From Ditylenchus dipsaci (Eukaryota; Nematoda; Chromadorea; Rhabditida; Anguinidae), in assembly GCA_004194705.1 (NCBI GenBank), contig SADC01000904.1:434001-498000 (forward strand): 64,000 nt of DNA, read 5' to 3'. Every line of letters begins with the position of its first letter. Position 1 is the stretch's first letter. Positions 1-12,107 of this stretch are shown here, one piece after another. Below the pieces are notes generated by a model. The model searched no databases. It was given only the letters and a program-made list of their open reading frames with translations, and was not told where the DNA came from. Both the position numbers and the translations under genes were made by a program.

Positions 1-1017
1 CTTCGTAGAGAGGCCCTTTCATAGTGTGATCCAACTTGCCATTGTATTGCTCCTTCAACTGGTCTCTAGAATTTTCGTGGATAACAAAATTATGCGTAGT
101 AAATTCGCCTACTCGGCTAAGTCCATATCCACTTCGATATGATCATTCTTGTCGAAATTGAGAACCTAATAACAATGATTAAAATGATCTCTGAAACTAG
201 TGATAAAGAAACCAACCAAAAACTGATATCGACTCTGAGCTTGACGAATTGGCTGAGTGAGATGGAAGACGAAAAACATGTGGCGAGTATCCTTATTCGG
301 CAGCAGGAAGCCCTCGAAATTGTTTTGAACGGAACCTAAAGGGGAAATGTTATCATTTTGAATAAGAGACTGTTAAAACCTTGAAGTCATATGTCTTTCC
401 GTGGAACGAGAAGAGATTCGCGTAAACTTTGAAATCATATCGGCCTCTGAAATCAGGCTCTTTATGCAAAGTTGCAGCAAATGCAAAACAAACCGAGGAG
501 TGATAATGGGGAGCTGAGGAAGCCTGAAAAATAATGATCAGCTTTATGGAGACGATAGAGTCACAAATCAAAAACTTACATGCACAACTGGTCCGATTCG
601 TTCTCCACCTGAGCAAACTTCAAGACTGCTTTTCGGAACTCCTAAACTAGTTCTGGTTATTACCAGACAATTAAAAAAGCAGAAAGAATTACGTCATGAA
701 TGTCGACATCTTCATTGGCCTTGTCTGGATCATTTGGAATAAAGAAGCGCATTTCAGACAGCTGGACCGCATCATCCTCATTCGAGTCGAATTCAATAAC
801 CGCCTCAGTATCATTGACATCACAGCGAGTAACGCTAGCTAGCGGAACTTTGAAGACTGGCTGCTCATCAATTTCGAAAATCATTTCCTCTTCTACAATA
901 TATAATAGAGATTTCGGAAGTCACAACAGTGATATTTAGAAACCTTCAAATTTCGTGTCCCCGAAGTTCCATCCTTTATGGCAGTAATCATGTGTATGCA
1001 TTTGGAACGAATAAGAG
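1..1017 (-). CDS. SSRP1: SSRP1, FACT complex subunit (internal part, runs off left edge)
   Basis: Structure-specific recognition protein 1, which pairs with SPT16 in the nuclear FACT histone chaperone. Minus-strand exons, 5' to 3': 1017-944 (reads KGWNFGDTKF, matching the family's KGWNWGTVKF), 892-693 (FEIDEQPVFKVPLASVT), 641-580, 533-494 (ends in TPR, completed to TPRGRYDFKVY), about 456-380 (FSFHGKTYDFK), 335-217 (FLLPNKDTRHMFFVF), 165-113 and 65-1 (KLDHTMKGPLYE). Together these span the SSRP1 middle PH-like domains. The N-terminal exons (beyond 1017) were not found and the HMG-box part lies outside the window. One base seems missing near 307-313, where a run of G precedes FLLPNKD. The intron upstream of 1017 holds a Harbinger-like MITE. 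Identity rests on long ordered matches to the remembered family sequence; exon borders are inferred from GT/AG sites and phase. Confidence 0.93.
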
Positions 1018-1072
1018 CTAAATTAAAGGAAATACGGTAGTAAGATGATGAACAAGAATAATGAGTGCCTAA

Positions 1073-2045
1073 TGGCTCATTTATAAACGTTGTCGTTGGA
1101 AAAAATGTTTTATAAGGGCACTTTTACGCCAACGACAACCCATTTATGAAAAATCCAACGACAACGAAAATTTTTCTTCCAAATTAGACAAATTTTGCAT
1201 TTTAAGTCAGAATTTTAAGGGGGGGGGGGGAACTTTGTATACGCATCGCCTTAGGTCACAGGTTCGACTACCACTGGCTGCAGACCTTATTTTTTTTATC
1301 CTTTTATTTACAAGTTTAGTGTCAAAATGTAGCCAAGCTTATGGGCTTTCATTTGAGTTATCATACAGATGAAAAGTTGGTATAAAGTTAGGGCAAAAAT
1401 ATGGAAAATCCAATTCGATGAAATCCTCAATAGACTATACCAGTACTTTTCGGTAGTATTCTGGAACTTACGTTTTTCCCCAATTTTAATTTACATACTC
1501 ATTTGCAGCCTTACACTCAAAATTTAGCCCTGCTTCTTGCCGTCATTTTCAGCATACGGTTGTATAAAATAATGTAAATTGAAATCGCAAAAAATCTCAG
1601 TTCCTAGTACGCATCATTTTGGCTGGTATCCTCTAATTTCGATGGTCATTCGCCAGAAAACGCAAAATTGAGGCAGTTGATGACAGCAAAGCAGTGCTGG
1701 AATGGTTGCGATCGATTGCTCGATGACTTTTGGACCTAATAGTCAAAAAACTTACTGAAAAAAGTAAATTAAAACACTCCTAGAGGGACTAGAACTTTCG
1801 ACAAAAGGCGATGCGTATAAAAAGTCCCCCCCCCTTTAAGGATTAACTATATTCTCCACATGTTTTCCTTTGAATTCTCGTCTGAGCATGCGAAATTTGT
1901 CCAATTTGAATGAAAAATTTCTTTGTCCTTGGCGTCGTCGTTGTCGTTGGATTTTTTATAAATAGGTCGTCGTTGTCGTCGTCGTTGGCGAAAAAAAAGG
2001 GTTTTATAAAAAAATATTCCAACGACAACGTTTATAAATGAGCCA
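1073..2045. mobile_element. PIF/Harbinger-like MITE, 973 bp, TAA target duplication
   Basis: Terminal inverted repeats start TGGCTCATTTATAAACG and end with the reverse complement, flanked on both sides by TAA (1070-1072 and 2046-2048), the 3-bp duplication typical of PIF/Harbinger. The subterminal part repeats a CCAACGACAACG motif several times on each side. A second inverted pair, a G run next to GCATCGCC at 1218-1250 and its complement at 1807-1838, lies further in. No transposase is visible, so the element is non-autonomous. Confidence 0.8.
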
Positions 2046-2578
2046 TAACACACCAAATCCCGATCGCTACGGCTCTAGGTAAATTGAACCTTTAAAAATC
2101 GAACCTGGTAAATTGAACCTCCAAATTTGTCTTGAGATGATTTTTTTTATTTAATACAGATTTAATTCCCCTTCAGTTGCCACTGGCTTTCCAACCAAAC
2201 TACATGCCGTATATACGGTTTATACTGTTTTTAATGAATCAATTTGTTCAGTTTTTCATCCTGAATCAGAATTTGCAATAAAAATCAGGTCCAGATGTTT
2301 TAGAAAATTGAGAAATCGGCATTTTTCACCAACACATGCATTTCGGAAAACACCATTTTTTCGAAAAAGCAAGTGTTTCTAGATTTTTTATGAGAAATAT
2401 TAGCAGTTTAACTCTTCGAAAGAAAGCGCAATTCAAGGCGGATTAATGACTTTAAACGTTTACAGAAGACTGTTTAAAAACGCGGGACATAATAAATAAA
2501 TAAAGCCGCGGGACACCCAATTTTGTCCCGCGGGACAACGGGTTGCAGGACAATATTCTTCTAGTTTTTTTCTAGCTT

Positions 2579-3216
2579 CAAGGCCCATCCACAATGAGGA
2601 AGCTGTTTGCGGATGCTAAAACAGACTACTCACTAAGAATCCGCGAAACAGAATCCTCCTTTTTTACTGTTCTCCCAAAATTATTCAGTTGGTGCAGTTT
2701 TTTATTTTTCAGCTGCTTATATAGCTTCTGACATCATATAGTTGAGGTTTAGGACTACCAAATAAGCTATTGACTGAGTGGATGTTGCTTTAAAAACTCA
2801 GATAAGATTTCAAGACTCCGCCCAAGAATCCTAACTCGAATTCGAGTGCGGATGCTTGGGCGGAGTCTTTCTTTTTTAACTCAATTTTTTTAACAATATC
2901 TATTTTATCAATAGCTACCGTATTTCCTCTTATAAGCGCCCCCGCTCCAATAAGCGCCCCCCCCCTATTTTTTGACTAAAATTTTGGAGTTAAGGCCATT
3001 TCTGATTGACAATTTCAAAATTTTTAGAGGTTTGAAATATTAGCGCCCCGGGGCGCTTATTAGAGGAAATACGGTAATCTTGTAGCCATGAATCTTAGCT
3101 ACAAGATGGCACCAAAAGAATAATTTTTGAAAAATTTAAAAAAAAGTTATGGCCATTTCCGAGTGTAAAGTCTGGTTTAGCATCCGCAAACAGCCTTCTC
3201 ACTGTGAATGCGCCTT
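2579..3216. mobile_element. Inverted-repeat element hosting a nested MITE
   Basis: About 40-bp inverted repeats: the left end includes GCTGTTTGCGGATGCTAAA and the right end (3174-3216) is its imperfect reverse complement. Inside lie a short palindrome (2812-2872, AAGACTCCGCCCAAG... and complement) and the ACCGTATTTCC-type MITE at 2918-3074. No coding potential and no clear target duplication, so the superfamily is not assigned. Confidence 0.6.
2918..3074. mobile_element. ACCGTATTTCC MITE (pogo-type termini), TA duplication
   Basis: Begins CCGTATTTCCTCTTATAAGC and ends with the reverse complement before a second TA. TA duplications are at 2916-2917 and 3075-3076. At least seven further copies with closely related termini lie in this window. 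Confidence 0.8.
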
Positions 3217-4970
3217 TACAATCTTCATCTGATTCTTTTTGTCTTTTACAATTCATTACCAACTACTCCAAATGCTTTTAAACTACCAGAAACCACCCTA
3301 AATACTTCAACCCACCCAAAAACCCTTATAAACCAACTCAGCACACCTCAAACCAGCCGAAACTAACCCAGACTACTATGAAGAACCCGAAACTAGCTCA
3401 AAGCACCCTGAACCGCCCTAAATGATTTCCTAACCTCTCTGAATTATTTTAAAAAATTGAGGTACTCGTCTACATGGAATATGATTATCCATCTCAGCTC
3501 TTGAGTCTGAAGTGTGACAAACCGAATTTTTGGTCGCCACAAAACATGTGTTTAATGAAGTTTAAGGTGGTTTAGGGTTACTTCGGAAGCCTATAGTGAT
3601 TTTAGGTGGCTTGAGGTGTTAAGGGTGATATGAAATGGTTTGTGTAAGGAAAAAGAAAATTTATTATTGTTGTATCGTGCGACTGAATCACTTGTTGTCT
3701 CGCACTTGTTGTCTCGTAATATGTTACTGTGTTAGTATATAAGGTATGAACGTCTGTGTTCAGGATCAGTTTGTGTCAGAATAAAGCTATTAAGAAGTCG
3801 TGTCGCTCTCGTTTCTCTCTAGATATTCCCAAGGATACAACAATTATCCGAGGTTGAGGGTGGTTTTGGCAAAAATCCTCCAAACATGGTAAATGGTTTC
3901 TACTCATTTCCTCGAACTCACTTATCCCCCTGTTCAACCACTTTAAATCAACCTCAGTCACCCAATAGTTTCATATATGGAATTTATTAGATTTTTCGCC
4001 GGAGCTGAGCAAAAAAGTGTCTATATGCATTTTTTACCAAGGAATATGTGGCCGATAAGCTAATGCTTCAAGCCCTAAAAAGGCTTGGAGGATTGTGATT
4101 GAGTTGCGCACCTACGGACAACTTCAACACGTGTTACTCAAAAGTTACTCGACTCTGAATTTTATAAAACAGTTATAATAAAACAGTTACATAAAACAGT
4201 TTCTTTTTGAAGAAAGTCGACGGAATTAACAACACACATTGAAAATCTATCACTTCGCAATCTTCACGGTCAAAATTCAGCCAAAAATACCCAAAAAGAC
4301 TTACCAGCCGAAAGAAAACCTTTTTGAGAAGTTCAGATTTTCATGAAAGAAATAGCGTAAAAATTTTTCTTTTATCGAAAAATGTAGCTCAGACGGTGTT
4401 TTAAGCCCTTTTGTCTCTATAAGGCATTTGTCCATTTTTTCTACTTTGTCTCGTAGGTCGGTGTCCCGCGGGACAATGCCAGAAAATGACTCATATCTCT
4501 GTACCGCGACTTTTGTGTTGTGACTATGTCCCGCGGAACTGACTCACGAGGCAAAAGTCGTGGTACACACTTTGTCCCGTGTCCCGTGGAAGTCGGAGGA
4601 CAACCTAAAAGTTGCTTAAAAAGAGTAGTAGAGCACGATGGATATCACAGAATTAAAAAAAACTTGGTAAGTCGGTTCATCATTCTCTCAGAAAAGTTAT
4701 TATAATTGTAAAAAGATTGTCGACGACAATTTTTCTTTTCATTTATCAGCGTCTACGTCTTTTTATTTGATTGCTTCGACATTCTTTCAATTATTTATAA
4801 GTTGCTTGATTTTTTTGTTGAAAATGTGTCAATCAATTCGTTTATATTTCGCCAAATACACATCCAAAGCCTATCAATGCAAATATTAATTTTATGAGTT
4901 ACAAAAAATCGTTTAAAGGGTTATGCCCACTAATGCTAATTCAAAATTTTTTCCTAATAATATATGTAGG
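3216..4970. other. Non-genic stretch with an LTR-like segment
   Basis: No supported gene. Bases 3642-3840 resemble a small solo LTR: they start TGTAAGG, contain a TATATAAGG box near 3737 and an AATAAAGC signal near 3780, and end in CA. No matching flanking duplication is visible, so this is weak. Around 4455-4595 there are repeated GTCCCGCGGGAC-like palindromic words, also seen near 2510 and at 50195-50215. Confidence 0.35.
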
Positions 4971-4976
4971 GTTGTC

Positions 4977-5191
4977 GACTTTCGACTTTTAAGTCGAAAG
5001 TCGAAAGGTCGAAATTTTTTTAAGGCAGATTTTTTTTACCGGAGTGTAAATCTGATTATACAATGTATACCCAACTTTTAATTCTGAGTATATGTTGTAA
5101 AATCAGATTTTCGCTCCGAGGCCAAAAATCGACCTTAAAAAAATTTCGACCTTTCGACTTTCGATTTAAAAGTCGAAAGTCGACAACCCTA
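4977..5191. mobile_element. hAT-type foldback MITE (TAGGGTTGTCGAC ends)
   Basis: Nearly complete palindrome with ends TAGGGTTGTCGACT and the reverse complement. Flanking octamers AATATATG and AGTATATG differ at one base, consistent with an aged 8-bp hAT duplication. It is inserted in the AATTCAAAATTTTTTCC foldback family, a piece of which (GCTAATTCAAAATTTTTTCC) is present on both sides. Confidence 0.7.
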
Positions 5192-5199
5192 AGTATATG

Positions 5200-5352
5200 C
5201 TAATTCAAAATTTTTTCCTAATTATTGAACTTCTTTACCAATTTTAAACTTGGTTTCTAACAAAACCATACCTAAAATTAAATTAAAGGCCTTGTTTTGT
5301 TAGAAACAAAGCTGAAAAGTCCTGCAGAAGTTCAATGATTAAGAAAAAAGTT
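5200..5352. mobile_element. Foldback MITE, ATTGAACTTCT family
   Basis: Two arms: one contains AATTATTGAACTTCTTTACC and the other AGAAGTTCAATGATTAAG, around a core with GTTTCTAACAAAAC and its complement. Related copies lie at 23841-24079, 34018-34165 and 47175-47440. The complete copies begin AAAGGGCC and carry GTCCCCGCCAATTC-like subterminal words. Confidence 0.65.
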
Positions 5353-5609
5353 TTAATTCGCGGGTACCATCCCCTTTTAGGCTCGTAATTAAAATAGAGT
5401 TAGGGTAGCATTTATAGTCGAGTAAAAAAATTATATGTTTGGCCTCAGCTTTACATGTACTTCGACATTATTTCTTTAGTAGGGAATCCGAAGAGCGCCT
5501 TATTGTCTGGTGTAAAGCTGAAAAATGTAACTAAAAAAATTTACCAGTAATACCGGGAACACAGCATGCCACGAAAGAAATATCATGAATTAATTATTAA
5601 TTGTGCTTA

Positions 5610-5765
5610 CCGTATTCACTCTATTAACTCCCACCCTCTAATAACTCCCCATCCCTCGGTTTTTGACTAGGATTTCAGAGTTAGGGCCATTTTCGATTGA
5701 CAATTTCAAGATTTTTTAGGGATTGAAAAATAAGTCCCCATGGGGAGTTAATAGAGTGAATACGG
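5610..5765. mobile_element. ACCGTATTCAC MITE, TA duplication
   Basis: Ends CCGTATTCACTCTATTAACT and reverse complement, with TA at 5608-5609 and 5766-5767. The internal sequence resembles the 2918-3074 copy (GATTGACAATTTCAA), so this is a diverged subfamily. Confidence 0.75.
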
Positions 5766-6478
5766 TATTATCTTAATTCATTTCATCTTTTTTGGTTTTT
5801 TCTTGTCTTCTATTTTATGATTCACAGTTGGTTTCCATTAGAGATTAACTGTGTCTACAGTGTGAAGTAAGTGAAAACAAATGGAAAATTCTGATAAAAC
5901 AACAGGGAGAAGCAAGACAACGTTTAAAAAACGTCAAAAAAATAACAATAGAGGGACCAGGGCATGCTTTTTTCGGGGGCAAGCGTTATACATATAGAAC
6001 CCTTTTTCGTGGTGTTGCTGGTCTTCAATATATTCTAGCCCTCAAATTTATAATCGTTTAAAGCCAGCATCTTAGCGCTATTGACTGCACAGCCGATTTT
6101 GCGAACAGTCTTGTTCAAAATGCCTTATTGGAAATTTCCAAAGTCAGTCTTTTTTAGAGTGTTTGTCATCATTTTTTACCCAAATTCGAACGGTACATTA
6201 ATGAAGTATAATGAAAAGCGCTTTCATGCTAATGAGTGCTACTTATAAAAAACGGGTAAACGGTAAATTCATCTGCGAGGTTCAAATCCTTGTGATGGAC
6301 ATCACTTTTATCAGAGAGTTCCAATCTCATAAGAAGCACGAATTTTTCGTTGACACTCCTGTAGGATCCACTCGCTTGGGCCTGATCTCATTTGGATGTC
6401 ATATGTGAAAATTATATTTTAAACCCAAATTGTATCTTTTTTCTTAGGCGTTTTTTTCTTCTTATATTTTTTCTTCTT

Positions 6479-6600
6479 ACTTAGGCGAAGCCTTATGCGC
6501 AGGGTAGGCCAGCGTACGTAAGGACGGGCAAGGAACGGGCGATTCGAGTCCGTCCTAAGATACGCTGGCTTACCCTTGTCTAAGTCCAACCCTGAAAAAG
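6479..6600. repeat. Palindromic GGTAGGCCAGCGTA repeat
   Basis: Short inverted repeat built on AGGGTAGGCCAGCGTACG and its complement. The same motif recurs at 22990-23095, 28503-28615, 60437-60545 and, as single arms, near 57885-57930 and 63087-63120. No coding content. Confidence 0.7.
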
Positions 6601-6639
6601 CAGATAAATCATTGAAAATGACCTTAAAGCGGCATACCA

Positions 6640-7028
6640 TAAAAAAATATTTCTAAACATTTTCTGAACCAAAAGTATGATATTTTTTGAAATTTTTATT
6701 TTCTACTTAAAAAAGTAGATGGTTTATTTAAGGAAAAAGGAGCATACCAGCGCGTTACACGGTCAATTTCAAATTCGCAAAAGGCGGGGACCAGGTATAT
6801 TCAAACGAGAACTTATTGTTCTTCACAGAATAACAAATTTGCATTTAAAAATAATTCTCGTTTGAATATGGCTGGTCCCCGCCTTTTGCAAATTTGAAAT
6901 AGACCGTGTAACGCGCTGGTATGCTCCTTTTTCCTTAAATAAACCATCTACTTTTTTAAGTAGAAAATAAAAATTTCAAAAAATATCATACTTTTGGTTC
7001 AGAAAATGTTTAGAAATATTTTTTTATT
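6640..7028. mobile_element. Long foldback element, about 170-bp arms
   Basis: The left arm (AAAAAAATATTTCTAAAC onward) is repeated almost exactly as the reverse complement up to 7028. Arms contain ACCAGCGCGTTACACGG and CGGGGACCAG; the loop is roughly 50 bp. High arm identity suggests recent origin. No clear target duplication. Confidence 0.75.
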
Positions 7029-7336
7029 ATTTTAAGCAGAAAATAAGCTTAGGACGTGATTTTGGATCATTTCCCAGAAAGGTCAACCCCATAAGTAACA
7101 AAAGTGCATAAAGATAATAGCGTCACCAGTTTGTTGTTTGAACTTTTTCCATTTAGCCACAACCCCTATAAACATATTCACATTGCGATTCTCAATCATA
7201 TTCTTTATTAATTGCAAACGTTTTTTACACCTGGGCACTAATTTGGGGATAACAACACAAATAAATTACTTAAAAATGCAACAGAATTATATTTGGCATT
7301 GAAAGACCGATTTAGGAGCAGCATTAGATCACTAAT

Positions 7337-10300
7337 TCACTCTTCCTAGAACATATTTTATATTATAAAAATTTCGATCAGAAATAAGTATTTCAACCCA
7401 CTTACTCTTTCTACTAACTTGTCCATCTCCCGAAGATATTTGGCACACTGTACGGCCAAATACACAAACCAGAAGTGTACCACAATTCCTATGCAGATGG
7501 AAATGAAGCCCAAGGCAGCTACGATTGTGACCACTGAAGTTCTTAAGATTTAATTGAAAAATCCGAGCATTTTTTATGCCTTTTCGGCCCATGTGGAAGT
7601 AGTGGAAGACGCAGAATACAAGGAAAATTTTGAGTGATGAATCTTTTGAATTTCAAAAGTATTGAAACATTATTGAATTCTTTGTTGTTTTTAGACAATT
7701 TGAAAAATAATATTTGAGTTGAGCTAATTCTAGTTAATGTAATTTTCGGCATGCGGACGTTTCCCCTCGTGTGAGAATTTTTTTATTCCCGCTTTTCTGA
7801 ATTTTATTGATTTTCGATTTTTTGCAGGCATAAATTGAATTGGTTTACTAAAAATGTGAAATATGTCACGTAAAAAATTCTGCCACAAAAAACTGAAAAA
7901 TGCCATGAAAAAGATGACTTGTGCCACGGAAAAAAAATCATTTCAAAAGCCGTTTTGAGCTTTCCAGAGTTTAGGCTACAATATACATTTGCTTGAGTGG
8001 TTGCTCATTTTTTATAGATTGTGTGTTTTAAATCAAAAGAAGGTATCCAGCCCAGACTTCTATTAGAGAAATGCGGAATTCCAGTTAGTGCCTATTGCGG
8101 TGCCGAAAAAGTTGTTTGATACTGAATCTCCTGAGGGATCTTGATGGAATTTAAAAAATGCATGCAACTAATTTATTTAACTTACTATATTTAAATTCCA
8201 GTGACATTTTGTGGGCTGCGTTTGAGAGACGTTTGTGCAGCTCCATTTCAAAATCCTGCCCGGCAAATGAGTTAGAATTGACCAGTGCTGAAGCCAAATA
8301 AGCAGCCAGCAGGATCAGAAAAGAAGTGGTTACTATGCTTAGCACAACAAATGGTTGTAGAAAGGCTGCCCGCTCTGTAATTTTGTATAAAGATATTGTC
8401 TGGCGCAGTAATTGGTCATCTAAGGCTGAATTGCAAAAGTACCTGTATATACACCGTACATCAATGAGACCACAGCTATACTGTCAACGATCAGAAACAG
8501 TAATTCCCAATCCCATCTGAAAATGTTTTTACGTGATCCTCAATTTGGAGCAAAAAATTCACGTAAGCATTTTTTTAGATATTTTTTGGCTGAAACTATT
8601 ATGGATTTTTCGACCGTGATATTGTAAGAAACCAACAGTTAACTCTCTATATACCCCTATATATTCCCTACACAGGTAAACTCTGGGGACCGACAAAAGC
8701 CGTCTTATGCATGGCTTTCAGATGTACTTATCAATAGCATTTTTACTTATTTTGGCATCCCAAATGTTATCTACAAGGTGGATGGGCGCATTACAGGTGC
8801 CTTTTATAAACTTTTTTTGATTTGCCTTTATTTAGGTAGCAGATACTACTGGTCGTACTCATGTGCTACGAACATAATGTATCTTTAACCATTCTCGTGT
8901 AGGTGGTTCGGCATCTAGTAAAATTTGATACTTATTTTGTAACTTTGGAATATGATTTTAAGGATTAAAATTGATACTCGTCTTAAAGAAAGCGCTGAAT
9001 CGTTCAATGGCTTGAAATGTAGCTAAGAAGTTCTTTTATTGTGTATTGCATTATTTCATAAAAATGTAAAACAATAAGGTCAAAGTATGAAGGAAGTCAG
9101 AACAATAATTTGGTTCACACTTTGACCTTATTGTTTCATATTTTTGTGAGATAATGCAATAAATAATAGTTTATCGGGCTCTCCACATATTCATCAACCG
9201 CAAATTCGTAAACCACAAATTCATCAAACGGTAAATTCGTCAACCGGTGTATTCTCATGTGTACAAAATACTGCTATTCAGCCCAGTCTAGTGTCTATTA
9301 ACATTTTTGGCGGAGCTCTTTACTGAAAACTAGGGTAGTTCACGACCGGTTAATGCATAGCTTCGGTTAACCGGGTCCTGCTCAAAAATTTTGACAGAAT
9401 TTTAACAAGCTTTTAGTACCATTAGATGCGCAAGAAATTTTGAGTACCCCATTTAAAAGATCATCGAAAACTAAAGAAAATTATAATCCACCTAAAAATT
9501 GAAAAAACAGCCGAAAAAGACCATAAATTTGCACCCGGTTAACCGGGTCGTTTTTTAGTCTTTTTCGGCTGTTTTTTCAATTTTTAGGTGGATTATAATT
9601 TTCTTTAGTTTTCGATGATCTTTTAAATGGGTACTCAAAATTCCTTGCGCATCTAATGGTACTAAAAGCTTGTTGAAATTCTGTCAAAATTTTTGAGCAG
9701 GACCCGGTTAACCGAAACTATGCATTAACCGGTCGTGAACTACCCTACTGAAAACGGTAAAAAAACAACCATGTACGCCAGCCATAATTTATGTTAAACC
9801 TGAACAAAGACGGATTCCATTGGCCGACGAATTTACCTGCTGACAAATTTACCAGTGGACGAATTTACCGGTTGACGAATTTACCGCTTGATGAATTTGT
9901 GGTTGACGAATTTGTATGGTTGAAGAATATGCGGTTGATGAATATGTGGAGAGCCATTTATCGGAAAGTAGATTCACAGAGCTACTTGATGGTATTAAAA
10001 CCTCGAAAAAATATGAAATTTTTGAGAGAAACAGGCAAAATGAAAATTCGCCTCAAAAAAAGTATTGTCCATTCCGATTTTGTCGATGATTTTTGAGAAT
10101 TATTTTAGTTTCGCATTTAGATTCTCATCTTTATGTAAGTGTAAATTTCTATTGAAAAACAAACATTTTAAAACAAAAATTTTAGTTCTCGTTGTACGGA
10201 TAAGACGCAGATTTGAGTTAAGACGTAGATTTTAGGTCACACGCAGTACGGATAACACGTAGTAGAATTAACCTCGCCCTCATTTTATGGTATATGACAT

Positions 10301-10588
10301 AGAATTCAGGTTAATCACAGGTCATTTACTATGTTTATCTCATTCCTAATTACAAATTTTCAAAAAACATACGCAGTTTCGGAATAGCCAGCAATTTTGA
10401 TTATAAAATAGAAACAATAAAGAAGGCAGAAATAAAAGATACTAAGAAGGTGCCCAGCTGAAAACTACATTTTTAAATTACGTGAAGGATTTTTTTAAAA
10501 TTACTTTTATGTGAATTGTTGAACAGCAACATTTGCACTTGGAGTATGGTAGGTCGGAAGATTCCGCTTGAGCCTCAGGACAGCTCAT
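7337..10588 (-). CDS. Multi-TM membrane protein (LAPTM/DUF7027-like guess)
   Basis: Minus-strand exons: 10588-10505, starting MSCPEAQAESSDLPYSKCKC with a Cys cluster and ending IHIK; 8516-8186, with two hydrophobic spans (LLFLIVDSIAVVSLMYGVY, then FVVLSIVTTSFLILLAAYLA) separated by a charged loop; 7533-7406, with a further span (VAALGFISICIGIVVHFWF) followed by the charged tail REMDKLVER; and a micro-exon 7345-7337 that adds EE and a stop. The Cys-rich N-terminus followed by about four membrane spans suggests a LAPTM4/DUF7027-like or other 4-TM family, but no diagnostic motif was recognised. The exon expected to carry the first span was not found. Phase is inconsistent near 8425-8435, where one base seems missing. 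The large first intron holds the transposons at 9045-9956. Confidence 0.6.
9045..9161. mobile_element. Short inverted-repeat MITE
   Basis: Arms contain CAATAAGGTCAAAGT and ACTTTGACCTTATTG, with terminal TTGCATTATTTCATA and its imperfect complement next to TA. Non-coding; TA-type insertion is plausible but not certain. Confidence 0.55.
9178..9956. mobile_element. Probable non-autonomous MULE with subrepeat TIRs
   Basis: Left arm 9178-9255 and right arm about 9830-9956 are inverted copies made of roughly 15-bp units (AATTCGTNAACCGNA; CATCAACCGCAAATTCGT). The octamer TTTATCGG flanks it at 9170-9177 and 9957-9964. The layout matches the two MULEs at 47479 and 56471. No transposase: the inside is occupied by the hAT MITE at 9331-9747. 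Confidence 0.6.
9331..9747. mobile_element. hAT-type foldback MITE with perfect 8-bp duplication
   Basis: A 417-bp near-perfect palindrome, ends TAGGGTAGTTCACGACCGG and reverse complement. CTGAAAAC flanks it at 9323-9330 and 9748-9755. The loop contains CCCGGTTAACCGGG, itself palindromic. It is nested within the 9178-9956 element and therefore younger. Confidence 0.85.
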
Positions 10589-10817
10589 AATACTTGCATT
10601 ACTTCGCTCTGTTGGCTCACCCGCCAGGGCAAAAGAGCATTGTTGGCCGGCTAAAACTATATGGTCACACATTTTAAAAATTAGACGACATACAGTCGAC
10701 TCATGATTTTTGCTTTCAATCGCGAACTTGCCATTTTCCAACATAAAATTGAAATTAGCTAATCGTAAAACTTCTACTAGAAGACCACGGTCTTCTAGAT
10801 TTGAACGCCCCCAAAAG

Positions 10818-12107
10818 TAGAGATGGCGACGGGACGAGATCCCGTACGGGATCCCGTCCCGCCCGCCCGATTTTGGCCCGAAATCCCGTCCCGTTATCCC
10901 GCCCGTTTTTTTTTCGAAAATCCCGGTCCCGTTCCCGTTTTTTGCCTAATCCCGCTAGTCATTTTCAGGAAAATTTTGTCCTAAAAAAAAGCAATTTTGA
11001 GAGAATTTTTTTGTGAATTCTCATTTTTGCAGAACTTTCGTGAATTCGATTATTCCTTGTTTGCTATGTTTGTGACTTCCTTTATTTTTTCACTCTACTT
11101 TTAAGCAAGTTCACTGGCTTCTAGGCTAAAAATCATTGAGCAATGGATTGCAACCATTTGCAGCACTGTTTTACTGTTAGCAAATGGCTTGAATTTGGCA
11201 ATTGAATGCGAATGACCATCAAAGTAAAGGAAATCACCCAAATTGATAAGTACTTAGTTCAACATCGCGTCAACCTCTACACGTTTTGTTTACTGCTCAA
11301 AATGTGATGGCAATTTTTTCAGTCAGAATCAGATAGAAAAGTTATCACACCAAAATTGAATCAGACAATTGGGTAGCTTGCGAAGGTCTGACCCAGCCAA
11401 AAAATAGTATGTCGGAAGGGTAGGATGGCACCTAATTGGACATTTTTGAAACCGCTACTCAAAATTCACCACAATTTTAGCGTTAAATAACCATAACTTT
11501 TTTCTTTCTATGCAGTGCCGCAACTTCAACTTTATCGAGGGAGAGGGGGGGGGTAATTTGCCTAATTTTGCCTATTTTTTCGGTCAAGGGGAGTAATTAC
11601 CCCTATGACCGCACCTCCCCCTCCCCTAAAATATAATCCAACCAGAGTTTTGAAACTTTCTGGAAAACAAACCATTTCGAGAAAACAAAAATTTCAAAAT
11701 AGAAGAATATTTTATTATTTTTTAGCAACAGGGGTGACCAAGCTGTTTTAAAAAAAAAAACGACAGGGGAACCAAAATGTCTTCGGCACCGGCAACTCCA
11801 GTAGAACCGGAGTAATCTTAAAATCAGCGAGGCAGAAGTTTTAATCTTTTTGAAGAGAGTCTTAACGCAGTTGAATTATTGTTATTGAAATTATTTTGCA
11901 TCGATGTATGTGAGAAAATTTCAATAAAAAACATCCTTTTGAAGCGCCGCCACTTTTACTGTGAAATTAACGATAAAAGAAAAATCCCGTTTTTCGGGCG
12001 GGATCCCGCCGGGATCCCGTTTTTTTAACTCAAAATCCCGTTCCCGTTTTTATTTTGGCCGAAAATCCCGTCCCGTTATCCCGCCCGCCCCCCATTCGCC
12101 ATCTCTA
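10818..12107. mobile_element. hAT-type element, 1290 bp, 8-bp duplication CCCAAAAG
   Basis: Ends TAGAGATGGCGA and (with one extra base change) its reverse complement CGCCATCTCTA; CCCAAAAG lies at 10810-10817 and 12108-12115. Both subterminal regions are packed with GGGATCCCGTCCCG-type repeats in opposite orientation. No intact transposase. Related GGGATCCC/CATCTCTA ends recur near 19455, 32240 and 45440. Confidence 0.85.

Noticed and set aside
3642..3840. Confident solo LTR
   Set aside because: TATA box and AATAAA are placed well and ends are TG..CA, but no target-site duplication or second copy is visible.
6275..6292. tRNA gene suggested by GAGGTTCAAATCC
   Set aside because: B-box-like only; no A box at proper distance and no cloverleaf.
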